DNA of 39,296 bases, taken from NCBI GenBank assembly GCA_014804365.1, contig JAAUZX010000020.1:52061-91356 (forward strand), given 5' to 3'. The first letter of the stretch is position 1, and each line of letters starts with the position of its first letter. This DNA comes from Lachnospiraceae bacterium (GTDB taxonomy: Bacteria; Bacillota; Clostridia; Lachnospirales; Lachnospiraceae). Under the pieces are notes generated by a model that had not been told where the DNA came from, searched no databases, and worked only from the letters and a program-made list of their open reading frames with translations. Shown here one piece after another: positions 15,575 through 24,168 of the stretch. The translations under genes and the position numbers were made by a program.

Positions 15575-18500
15575 ATGAAGAGAATGATAAGAAACAGAAA
15601 GAAACTGAATGGCAAGCGTATTGCAGCGGCGGCAGTGGCAGGACTGTCCGCTGCCGCTGTTGTTATGACAGCGGTACTGTCTGATGTGATGGAGGCAGAA
15701 GCAGCGGATACTTTGCTTGGCATCGAGAAGCTTCGTACCCGCTATAAAGAGAGCGGAAGTGAATTCGTTATTCTGGAAGTTGTGCCTGACAGGGCAGCGG
15801 CGGAGATCGGATATCTTGTCAGCGGTTATGAGCCCATCCTGTGTGAGTGGGATGAGGAGGAAATGGTCTGGAGCAACTGGAAGAACACTTTATGCGAACT
15901 GCCGAAGACAAGGCGTAAGGACTTCGTAGAGGGGAAGAAAGAGGAACTGCGGGAATACTATAAGAAACAGGGGATTGAGAAAAATTTCCCTGTGGAAGCC
16001 GTGGAGGACGAATACGAAGAGGGAGAACCGAGGCAGGAAGGTTTCGAGAAGATCGTATCCGATGGTGCACCGAGAACGGGCTGGTTTCAGAAGATCAGTG
16101 GTACGCCGGAGGAAGGAACTGACAGATATCAGGTTGCTTTTAATTTCAATGGTTTGTATAACGGAAATTATGAGTTCTACGAAGATACTCTGTATTATAC
16201 TGTTACAAATGCCACCGAGATAACCCCGGCTCTTGCGAACGGTATAGAGAACGACAGACCTATCTATACTAAAGAAGGTGAAGGTGTATATTCGTATTGC
16301 GGTACATGGGAAGAAATCAACAATGTAGTGATAGCGTCTTTTGATGAAGATTTGCCGGAGGAGGAAGATAAGGAAAACGAGGAAAAGCCCAAGCCGGATG
16401 ACGGGAAGAACGATGACGATGATAAAAATAACGGCGGCAGCGGTGATGATAATAGCGGTGACAACGGCAACGGTGGTAACGGCGACGATAGTGGCAGCGG
16501 TGACGAAAACGAGGATAATAACGGCGACGACAGCGGCAACGAGGATAACAATAGCGGCGATGACAGCGGTAGCGAGGATAACCGCGGCGATGACAGCGGC
16601 AGCGAAGATAAAAACGACGGCGGCGATGACAGCGGCAGCGAAGATAAAAACGACGACGGTGATGACAGCAGCAGTGGGGATAACAACAGCGGCAGTAACG
16701 GCGGTTCCGACAGCAGCGATCATTCGGAGGATACCGGCAACGATATAAGCAGTGCCGATGTTGCGAAGAGAACGACATCCGTTTTTGCCTCTCTTCGAGA
16801 GGGAAAGTGGTTTAAGCTGGTTGCGGATGATACTCCGGTGGATGGCTCCGGTGACGGTACAAATGCAGGCGGTGTGTCGGAATCACAGGATGATACGACA
16901 GCGGACGATCAGCTTAATCCCGGTGAAGGCGAGGGATCACACGGTGATGCCGATGTGGATAATCCGGGTCAGGACGATAATGCGGATAAGAATCAGTCAG
17001 ATACGGATGACAACACGGAGGCGGATAACACAAATCCGGATGAGGCGGACTCGGATAATGCAGACATAGACGATAATGCAGATTCGGATGAGGATGAGCC
17101 GGCGGCGGATGATCCGGTTGATGATGATGAAAGTGAAAAGAATACGCTTGCACAAGAAGATGGAAGTAAGGAATATTATCTGGTTGCCTTTCAGAGAGAT
17201 TCTGCCGATGCGGTACCCGCAGACGGTACACCTATGTATTCAGTAGATACCAGAAATATCGTATTGAGTGAAGACGGCGAGTATATATTTATAGAATGGG
17301 ATGGTGAAGACGCAAGCCAGCCCAGACAGGAATATCAATTCGACGGTAAAGAGATCTGGTGTAAGAATACATTCAAGAGCAACGAGTGGTTTAAGAAATA
17401 TGTGCTCAATATGGATAAGGTCGATTACGGAGATTTCCGTATCAAGGTATTGACATTCACTCCACAGGAACTCAATGACATGGAGCAGATACCTAACTTT
17501 GATTTTCTGTATCTTAATTCCGGATTGAGGGTGGATGGACTTGAAGACGGTGGTGATGTTTCAGGCAACAGCATTGACACCGGAGATGACGGCAGTACGG
17601 AAAACGACGACGGCACCGAAGATGAGAATGAAGTTAGTGCTTTCTCCGGCAGTGCGATAAAGTCAAGGTTAATGGCTGCTGATTCTATTCAGGGTACATG
17701 GCGCAAGCTGGTTGCAAACGATAATGTGGAAGAGAGCATCGACAGTTTAGGGAAAGACGGTACCTTAGAGAATGACAGCGATTCCGGAAACGGCGGAGAT
17801 TCTGATACGGACAGTAATTCCGGGAACGACGGCGCTGATACGGACAACGGTTCCGGGAACGGCGGCGGCTCTGATACAAGCAGTGGTTCCGAAGGCAGCG
17901 GCGGCTCTGATATAGGCAGCGATTCCGAGAATGCTGGTGACTCTGATACAGATGCCGGTTCAGATACTGATAGCGGTTCCGAGAACAGCGGCGACTCTGA
18001 GACAGACGGCGATAGCGGTTCTGATGCGGGCAGTGGTTCAGATGATAAAATCGATTCCGATACGGACAGCGGTTCACAGGATGGCGATGATTCCGACGAA
18101 GGCAGTATCTCAGAGAATAGCACCGGTTCTGATAAGAAGACGGTTAAGGCCACTTCCGACGGTGTCAGCGATGATAACAGTGACAAGACTGTACATAACT
18201 ATTCGGCGGATAACGATCTGTCTGATCCGGTGTTGAAATATTTCTTTGATAAAACGATCGCAGGCGCGATGCCGTGTCTGGTAGATGGTTCTATTCTGTA
18301 TGTAAAAGACGACAGTGGCAGCATCGCGGTCAATGAGGAACTGCAAAATACTAACATATTCAGGCTTTCCGCTATGCTCTGTCAGGATGATCTGAGTGAA
18401 TGGTATGAGCAGCATCGCAATAATTATGCGAGACTTACCGTGAAACAGTTAATGGACGGTATCGTGGAGGATGCAGATAAGAACTTTGTGGAAGGGCAGG

Positions 18501-21500
18501 TCTACTGCAGATTCGGCAACGGTAGCGATTCCATCATTAACGACCAGTTCTATGCCGCAACGATTTATCAGGACGGCGGCGAGATCGAACCGGGCTTCCA
18601 GTGTGTTCTGGATGAGATTAAGCTGGAGAATCTGTATCGTGAATCGGATACATCGGGGAATTATAAGCCCCTTTCCACCAGTATATCGCAGGCTAAGGCG
18701 GTACGGCACATTCTGAATTACAGAGACCGCAGAAAGGTGGAGACGAAGAAGGAGATCAAGGTGCTGGAGATCCAGCCTGCTATGGCGGATGAGGCAGAGC
18801 TTACTCTGGATCAGATCAAGGCCTGGGCTCCCGGTGTGGAGAAGGCGGAGATCACGGTCATGACGACCGCAGAGTTTATCGGCAAGATCGAGAAGTTGAA
18901 TGAGACTTACGACCTGATCTATATCGGCACGAGCAAAGACCATCTGAATATGCGTTATTGGACAGACAGCAGCTATTATGGCAAGCCGGATGAGAAGCAT
19001 GTGGCGGCGGGTACTGCGTTCAATGATGTGGATATGGACGGACTGATTTATTATAACATCGGGGATCTTAGGGTGGTGAATCTGCCGATGCTGGGTCTGC
19101 TGACTTCGGAATACAAGAATAATAACAGAAGTGAATGGACTTATTTCTATAGTTATGTAAGGTACGGCGGAAATGACATCTCCAAGGAGAAGATGAATGC
19201 GCTGGTTTCATTCCTGGATGGTTCCTACCCTGTGATTATCGCGGATGATTTCATGGAACAGCCGGTGACTGTCTATGCGGACAAAGAATATAAAGGTGCA
19301 CGCGTCAATCTGACGGAAGGAGAGTACGACCGTAAGCAGCTTACGGCGCTTGGCGTGAAGAATCTGGATATTTCTTCTTTCAAGGTGAAGGATGGCTACA
19401 GGATTACGGTCTTTGACGGTGACAACTTTACAGGAAACAGCGTGAGCTTTACCAAAGACGTGGATGAGCTTGCAAAGCAGGTAAAAGCGGGAGGCAATTG
19501 GGACAATAAAACAGTTTCTCTGATCGTAGAAAGAGAGGAGAACACAGTGCCCGCCAGGGAAATCGATGGGGATCATATCGATAACTGTACATACTTATAT
19601 GAGTTTGTGGCCAAGGCGATGAAGGATAAATATCTGAACTTCTATGTGAAGGGAGATATCGAGGAGAATTCCGAGCTCTTTAAATTCTATCTGAATCGTC
19701 CGAAGGCGAGCCTGACTGAGATTGCGGTGAACGGTGAGGTCGAGGAAGGCAGTGACCTCTATTATATCAATCCGGACAGGAACGGAAAATATACTCTGCA
19801 ATACCGTTTTAAGATTCAGAATGAGGGTGCAGCTTCCTATAACACCCGATATATCTGCAAGCTCTATATAGACGTAAACTCTGACGGTAAATTCTCCGGA
19901 CAGGAGGAAATAGAGGATATTACGATCACGCAGAACGGCGGTTATGTATCTCAGGATGCGCTGTATGCCGACAGAACCTATATGCTTACCAGAACGGTTC
20001 CTGCGGGATATAAGGGACTGCTTCCGTGGAAGGTGGAGATTACACAGGCGGATAATAAGAATATCTATACATCCATGAGCGGTTATACGAAGCTGAACGG
20101 CATGGAGAAAGAGGTATTGAAGATCTGCCAGATCAATAAGAACGGCGCCGATGTTATTGACCTGAATTATGAGGTCAATACTAAGGGCAGGCATTTTAAC
20201 ACGCTGGTTTACGGCGGAGATTATAACGGTGAGCATTATGCAGGCATAGCTGACGAATTTGAGTTAGACATCACTACAATAAGTGTGGCTGATTTTCAGA
20301 GGGAGTATTATGCCAACAATGAGTATCTGAAAGATTTCAATATGTTGATCTTAGGTTTCTCGGATATGTACGGCGATTTCGAGGGAGATTCTGAGAGCGG
20401 ACCGATGGGTGCGATCGTTGATTTTATTAACAGCGGTAAGAGTGTCCTACTCGGTCATGATACCACATCCTACTTTAACTGCCCGAATCAGGCGCCGTGG
20501 GAAGGTGATCAGGCGATGTATGGGTATCCGTGGAGAAATAACTACGAACTGCATAATATATGGTGGTACAATGAGTCACGGGGATGGTATTATACGCGTA
20601 ATGCGGCTACGCTGAATAAGTATGTCCGTCCTCTGGTGGGTATGGATCGTTATGGAATCTTGGATTCCGAAATATTACAGAGAGGTAGTGTACTGACAGA
20701 GGGAAGCGGCGATTATAATACGGTGGTAAACTCCGGTAAGGATGTTGCCTACAAGCCTAAGAGCGGCAGAACAGAAACGGTGCCGGAAGTACATGGCTAT
20801 ACCTACGCGCTGATCAGCGCCAAGGATCAGAAGGTATTGCAGGATAACGGTACGACCAGCACGTATCAATATACCAAATGGAATTTGATGTCAGATAATT
20901 ATCAAAGATATCCGGAGGTAGTATTTGAAAATAAATACACCAACATCCGTTTCGATCCTGCGTGGTTCTGGGAGAACTATGATGGTAAGGAGAATGATCC
21001 TCAGGGGAATGATATCCCCAGATATGGTGAGATGGAGAAGGTGAATAATGGCGAGGTATGGAATGTCCATGCGACCCAGGTCAACAAGGGACAGATCACG
21101 GAATACCCGTATAAGCTGCAAGAAGAGTTTGAAGTGGCGCTGACGCATACGCAGTATTATGAGCTGGATTATACGGCGGATGATGACGGTGACGGGGAGA
21201 GTGATCTGGTAGTATGGTACTGTCTCGGCGGAAGGACTTCTACGACAGGGCATAGTGATTGGGAGACGACGATCTATTCCCAGTCGCCCAATGATGTGCG
21301 CAATAACTACTATATTTATAACAAAGGCAATATTACATACACCGGTATGGGTCATGCACGTTGTAAATGGGAGGGTGCGGAATGGTATACCTTCGAGGAA
21401 GCGAAGCTGTTCATAAATACGATGATCGCATCCTATCAGGCTGGTATCAAGGATCCTCAGATCAGCGTACTCAAGAGCGGTGTGCCGGAAGCCGACACGA

Positions 21501-21955
21501 TGAAGCTGCTCTACAGATATTACGATAAGAGCAATAATTTCTCATTAAATGATGAGATGACGGCGGAGGATTACGAGAAGATCTATTTCACGGTGGAGGA
21601 TATCAACTTTATCAAGGGAACCAGAAAGATCGAATCCCACGTATACTATCAGGATGATGGCGGCGGAGAGGTGATCAACGTGGATGGAACTGATATTACG
21701 GTCAACCGGCTGCCGGACAGCATATATAGCGCCAAGGACGGAAGCGCCGTAGATGCCACTAATCTGACCAGCGCCGGAATCTACTATATTCAAGTGCCGA
21801 AGCAGATTATGAAGAAGTGCGAGGACGGACTGGATCTCTACTTCGAAGCACAGAGTACCATCACCACCAATACGACCAAGGCGAATGTGTATAAAACCGA
21901 GAAGGTCTACGCGAAACTGCAGGTACTACAGGCATATTTATTTGATCTGGAGTAA
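15575..21955 (+). CDS. Giant secreted DUF5057-like protein with crystallin-like and Ca2+-binding-type motifs
   Basis: 2126 residues. A basic N-terminus and hydrophobic stretch (about 13-33) end EAEAAD, a standard signal peptide. Two Asp/Ser/Gly/Asn-rich linkers (about 265-390 plus 440-525, and 729-875) frame a middle region. Residues about 1055-2000 resemble DUF5057, with VLEIQP, YDLIYIGTS and a GATase/ThuA-like segment (FNMLILGFSDMYGDF, GKSVLLGHDTTSYF). Inserted at about 1231-1320 is a double Greek-key, beta/gamma-crystallin-like domain (YADKEYKGA, NLDISS, FDGDNFTGNSVSF, DNKTVS). DVNSDGKFSGQE (1433-1444) fits a 12-residue EF-hand loop; DxDxDG motifs occur at 1151-1156 and near 1869-1877. No LPXTG motif or C-terminal membrane anchor. 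Placed between minor pilins and pilB, it is probably pilus-associated, but that is inference. Start ATG 15575 follows GGGAAG. Confidence 0.75.
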   Translation: MKRMIRNRKKLNGKRIAAAAVAGLSAAAVVMTAVLSDVMEAEAADTLLGIEKLRTRYKESGSEFVILEVVPDRAAAEIGYLVSGYEPILCEWDEEEMVWSNWKNTLCELPKTRRKDFVEGKKEELREYYKKQGIEKNFPVEAVEDEYEEGEPRQEGFEKIVSDGAPRTGWFQKISGTPEEGTDRYQVAFNFNGLYNGNYEFYEDTLYYTVTNATEITPALANGIENDRPIYTKEGEGVYSYCGTWEEINNVVIASFDEDLPEEEDKENEEKPKPDDGKNDDDDKNNGGSGDDNSGDNGNGGNGDDSGSGDENEDNNGDDSGNEDNNSGDDSGSEDNRGDDSGSEDKNDGGDDSGSEDKNDDGDDSSSGDNNSGSNGGSDSSDHSEDTGNDISSADVAKRTTSVFASLREGKWFKLVADDTPVDGSGDGTNAGGVSESQDDTTADDQLNPGEGEGSHGDADVDNPGQDDNADKNQSDTDDNTEADNTNPDEADSDNADIDDNADSDEDEPAADDPVDDDESEKNTLAQEDGSKEYYLVAFQRDSADAVPADGTPMYSVDTRNIVLSEDGEYIFIEWDGEDASQPRQEYQFDGKEIWCKNTFKSNEWFKKYVLNMDKVDYGDFRIKVLTFTPQELNDMEQIPNFDFLYLNSGLRVDGLEDGGDVSGNSIDTGDDGSTENDDGTEDENEVSAFSGSAIKSRLMAADSIQGTWRKLVANDNVEESIDSLGKDGTLENDSDSGNGGDSDTDSNSGNDGADTDNGSGNGGGSDTSSGSEGSGGSDIGSDSENAGDSDTDAGSDTDSGSENSGDSETDGDSGSDAGSGSDDKIDSDTDSGSQDGDDSDEGSISENSTGSDKKTVKATSDGVSDDNSDKTVHNYSADNDLSDPVLKYFFDKTIAGAMPCLVDGSILYVKDDSGSIAVNEELQNTNIFRLSAMLCQDDLSEWYEQHRNNYARLTVKQLMDGIVEDADKNFVEGQVYCRFGNGSDSIINDQFYAATIYQDGGEIEPGFQCVLDEIKLENLYRESDTSGNYKPLSTSISQAKAVRHILNYRDRRKVETKKEIKVLEIQPAMADEAELTLDQIKAWAPGVEKAEITVMTTAEFIGKIEKLNETYDLIYIGTSKDHLNMRYWTDSSYYGKPDEKHVAAGTAFNDVDMDGLIYYNIGDLRVVNLPMLGLLTSEYKNNNRSEWTYFYSYVRYGGNDISKEKMNALVSFLDGSYPVIIADDFMEQPVTVYADKEYKGARVNLTEGEYDRKQLTALGVKNLDISSFKVKDGYRITVFDGDNFTGNSVSFTKDVDELAKQVKAGGNWDNKTVSLIVEREENTVPAREIDGDHIDNCTYLYEFVAKAMKDKYLNFYVKGDIEENSELFKFYLNRPKASLTEIAVNGEVEEGSDLYYINPDRNGKYTLQYRFKIQNEGAASYNTRYICKLYIDVNSDGKFSGQEEIEDITITQNGGYVSQDALYADRTYMLTRTVPAGYKGLLPWKVEITQADNKNIYTSMSGYTKLNGMEKEVLKICQINKNGADVIDLNYEVNTKGRHFNTLVYGGDYNGEHYAGIADEFELDITTISVADFQREYYANNEYLKDFNMLILGFSDMYGDFEGDSESGPMGAIVDFINSGKSVLLGHDTTSYFNCPNQAPWEGDQAMYGYPWRNNYELHNIWWYNESRGWYYTRNAATLNKYVRPLVGMDRYGILDSEILQRGSVLTEGSGDYNTVVNSGKDVAYKPKSGRTETVPEVHGYTYALISAKDQKVLQDNGTTSTYQYTKWNLMSDNYQRYPEVVFENKYTNIRFDPAWFWENYDGKENDPQGNDIPRYGEMEKVNNGEVWNVHATQVNKGQITEYPYKLQEEFEVALTHTQYYELDYTADDDGDGESDLVVWYCLGGRTSTTGHSDWETTIYSQSPNDVRNNYYIYNKGNITYTGMGHARCKWEGAEWYTFEEAKLFINTMIASYQAGIKDPQISVLKSGVPEADTMKLLYRYYDKSNNFSLNDEMTAEDYEKIYFTVEDINFIKGTRKIESHVYYQDDGGGEVINVDGTDITVNRLPDSIYSAKDGSAVDATNLTSAGIYYIQVPKQIMKKCEDGLDLYFEAQSTITTNTTKANVYKTEKVYAKLQVLQAYLFDLE
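16370..16750 (+). repeat. Asp/Ser/Gly-coding low-complexity tract with 36-bp tandem units
   Basis: Degenerate GAT/GAC-AGC-GGC codons run through the first linker of the giant secreted protein. The clearest tandem is a 36-base unit at 16589-16624 and 16625-16660 (encoding DDSGSEDKNDGG-like peptides) that differs only near its end. Unit lengths are multiples of three, so length can vary in frame. Confidence 0.85.
17760..18200 (+). repeat. Second Asp/Ser/Gly-coding low-complexity tract
   Basis: Degenerate repeats encoding SDTDSGSENGGD-like peptides form the second major linker (about residues 729-875). Strongly acidic, with no hydrophobic core, so likely an extended and possibly Ca2+-binding spacer. 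Long antisense reading frames here are by-products of the codon bias. Confidence 0.8.
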
Positions 21956-22041
21956 CAGACCGGGAAGTACTTAAGGAAAAGCAGGAAGCAGTAATGCTTA
22001 AAAGGCTTGGAGTGGAAATAAAACAACAGGGGTAAAAGGGC

Positions 22042-23736
22042 ATGGATTTTAACAGAAAAAAGATACGTCTTGGCGACGTGCTTGTCAACAGCGGCGTTAT
22101 TACGCAGGAACAGCTTGAAGAAGGATTGAAGCGCCAGAAGGGCAGCGGACGAAAATTAGGAGAAACTCTGGTAGATGAAGGGTTTGTGACAGAGGAAGCG
22201 ATTGCCAGAGCATTAAGCAGTCAGCTTGGCTATGATATGGTGGATCTGCAGAATGTGGCGATACCGGACGATATTCTGAAGCTTGTGCCCGGTAATGTGC
22301 TGGAGCGCTACAAGGTACTGCCTTTCGAGTATGCGCCGGACAATATGAACGTGCTTCATGTGGCGATGGCTGATCCGATGGACATGGCCGCCATGGATGA
22401 TATCACGATCATCACCAATCTTCAGGTAGAGCCGGTGGTGTCCACGACAAGAAGCATCATGCTGGCTCTGGACAAATATTTCGGCAATGCGGAAGTTAAT
22501 TCTGCATTGGAGGAATATGCGAGGGAGAAAGAGAGCCAGATGGCTGAGCAGGAGGATATGTATAGTGAAGACGTGAACAATTCTCCCATTGTTCAGCTGG
22601 TTAAGACAATGATTGACCAGGCGGTCAGACAGCGTACTTCCGATATACATATAGAGCCGATGGAACGTCAGGTGCGTATCAGATACCGTATAGACGGTGC
22701 CTTGTATGAAAAAGTGACCTACAGCATCCGGCTGCTTCCGGCCATGGTTGCCAGAATCAAGATCATCGGCGGCATGGATATCGCCGAGAAGAGGAAACCT
22801 CAGGACGGGCGTATCACGCAGGTCGTAGACAGACAGGAGTATGACATCCGTGTTTCAATCCTGCCCACGGTATATGGTGAGAAGGTAGTTATGCGTCTTA
22901 CATCTAAGAATGCGCTCACCAGAGAGAAGAGTCAGTTAGGATTTAAACCCAAAGAGCTGAAACGGTTTGACCATATCTTGCAGAATCCGCATGGTATTCT
23001 GTTGGTTACGGGACCTACCGGAAGCGGTAAGTCAACGACACTGTATACTGCGCTGAGTGAATTAAATAAGATAGATGTGAATATCATCACCGTAGAAGAC
23101 CCTGTGGAGGCAAATATTGACGGAATCAATCAGGTGCAGGTAAATAACAAGGCGGATCTGACTTTTGCCAGTGCCTTGCGTTCCATTTTGAGACAGGATC
23201 CGGATATTATCATGATCGGTGAGATCCGTGACCAGGAGACGGCGTCCATCGCCGTACAGGCGTCCATCACGGGACACCTTGTGGTATCTACGCTGCATAC
23301 GAACTCGGCGGCAGGTACGATTACTCGTTTGATGGATATGGGAATCGAGCCCTATCTGATCGCGGATTCCGTAGTGGGTGTTATTGCACAGCGACTGGTG
23401 CGCCGACTCTGCCCGGAGTGCAAGAGAGCCAAGAAGCCGGATGAGGAGGAAATGGAGCTGCTGGGGCTTGAGCCGGATGCGGATGTTACCATCTACGAGC
23501 CTTGTGGATGTTCGAAGTGTGATGGAACGGGATTTAAGGGCAGGATAGGTGTTTACGAGATTATGGAGATCACGCAGCCCATCAAGAATATCATCAGCAA
23601 GAACGGGGAAGCCGAAGCAATCAAAGCCAAAGCTTTGGAAGAAGGCATGAATACGCTGCGTATGAGCGCTACCGAGTATGTGCTGGATGGAATTACCTCT
23701 GTCAATGAGATGATGAAGGTTTCGTTTGATCTGTAA
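22042..23736 (+). CDS. pilB: Type IV pilus extension ATPase PilB (GspE family) with MshEN domain
   Basis: 564 residues. The N-terminal MshEN domain carries a full-consensus first c-di-GMP-binding motif (R9-L-G ... L14-V15 ... G18-V-I ... L25 ... L29 ... Q32) and a near-consensus second motif (K38-L-G ... Q61) after a 5-residue spacer. The GspE core follows: an Arg-rich DIHIEP/IRYRIDG segment, Walker A GPTGSGKST (324-332), an Asp box, Walker B (DPDIIMIGEIRD), a His box (VVSTLHTN) and a Cys4 zinc motif (LCPEC ... CGCSKCDG) typical of PilB/GspE and absent from PilT. It powers pilus extension on PilC. It is the last gene of the locus, followed by a strong terminator. No PilT-like retraction ATPase is present in the window. 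Confidence 0.96.
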   Translation: MDFNRKKIRLGDVLVNSGVITQEQLEEGLKRQKGSGRKLGETLVDEGFVTEEAIARALSSQLGYDMVDLQNVAIPDDILKLVPGNVLERYKVLPFEYAPDNMNVLHVAMADPMDMAAMDDITIITNLQVEPVVSTTRSIMLALDKYFGNAEVNSALEEYAREKESQMAEQEDMYSEDVNNSPIVQLVKTMIDQAVRQRTSDIHIEPMERQVRIRYRIDGALYEKVTYSIRLLPAMVARIKIIGGMDIAEKRKPQDGRITQVVDRQEYDIRVSILPTVYGEKVVMRLTSKNALTREKSQLGFKPKELKRFDHILQNPHGILLVTGPTGSGKSTTLYTALSELNKIDVNIITVEDPVEANIDGINQVQVNNKADLTFASALRSILRQDPDIIMIGEIRDQETASIAVQASITGHLVVSTLHTNSAAGTITRLMDMGIEPYLIADSVVGVIAQRLVRRLCPECKRAKKPDEEEMELLGLEPDADVTIYEPCGCSKCDGTGFKGRIGVYEIMEITQPIKNIISKNGEAEAIKAKALEEGMNTLRMSATEYVLDGITSVNEMMKVSFDL

Positions 23737-23770
23737 CATATGTTATATAGATGTAGAATATACTTATTAT

Positions 23771-23806
23771 AATGCCTCTTTGTGGATTGCACAAAGAGGC
23801 ATTTTT
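23771..23806 (+). terminator. Rho-independent terminator of the pilus locus
   Basis: TGCCTCTTTGTG (23773-23784) pairs perfectly with CACAAAGAGGCA (23790-23801) around a 5-base loop, followed by TTTTT at 23802-23806. Its loop and right arm share GATTGCACAAAG with the inverted-repeat element that begins 30 bases further on. Confidence 0.92.
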
Positions 23807-23831
23807 ATAGCTTTATATCAAAAAGTACATA

Positions 23832-24059
23832 GGCAGATTGCACAAAGTGTCCCTTCGTGTCATGCGCAGGAATATGAGATTTTCTTAATATTCCGTTCAA
23901 TACCCAGAAATTTCGGGGCATGGATGTCCCGAAAAGCCCGTAATGAGCCTGGATGGCGAATAGAGGGCGGTTTCGTCCGTCATTCACAACCTAACCGGAA
24001 TATTTTAGAAAATCCATATGCCGGAGCCAGACATGAAGGGACACTTTGTGCAATCTGCC
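23832..24059. mobile_element. MITE-like element with long imperfect terminal inverted repeats
   Basis: The left end (from GGCAGATTGCACAAAGTGTC at 23832) is the reverse complement of the right end (finishing GCAATCTGCC at 24059). The first 25 bases match perfectly, and similarity continues with mismatches for about 65 bases on each side. A central hairpin TTTCGGG/CCCGAAA is near 23911-23934. The element is 228 bp, contains no credible gene and fills most of the 432-base gap between pilB and topA. No clear target duplication is visible. It could be a miniature transposable element or an intergenic structured repeat. Confidence 0.65.
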
Positions 24060-24095
24060 GCAACATATCTTTACACTTATTTAATTTTTTTCCTC

Positions 24096-24124
24096 TTGCC
24101 AGCATAATAAAATTAGTGTATAGT
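24096..24124 (+). promoter_or_regulatory. Sigma-A promoter of topA
   Basis: TTGCCA (24096-24101), a 17-base spacer, then TATAGT (24119-24124). Predicted start near 24131, giving a leader of about 38 bases before the ATG. Confidence 0.7.
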
Positions 24125-24168
24125 GGTTCACGTTGAAAGACCGATAAAAGGAAACAGGGGAATATGCT

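Noticed and set aside
15890..16723. Long hydrophobic antisense reading frames opposite the Asp/Ser-rich linkers
   Set aside because: They are by-products of GAT/GAC-AGC-GGC codon repeats on the + strand, have no RBS and lie inside a clearly coding gene.
16370..18200. CRISPR-like repetitive DNA
   Set aside because: Repeats are degenerate, have no unique spacers of constant length and stay in frame within a coding region.
3740..23736. Competence (com) or type II secretion locus
   Set aside because: Presence of PilM, PilN and PilO, a dedicated PilD and a zinc-motif PilB, with no secretin in a Gram-positive context, indicates a type IV pilus.
23726..24136. Small protein frames on both strands in the pilB-topA gap
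   Set aside because: They run across the terminator and the inverted-repeat element, lack ribosome binding sites and mirror each other because the DNA is palindromic.
24140..24147. Sigma-D-like -10 (ACCGATAA) before topA
   Set aside because: No TAAA-like -35 lies 14-16 bases upstream, and a good sigma-A promoter is present.
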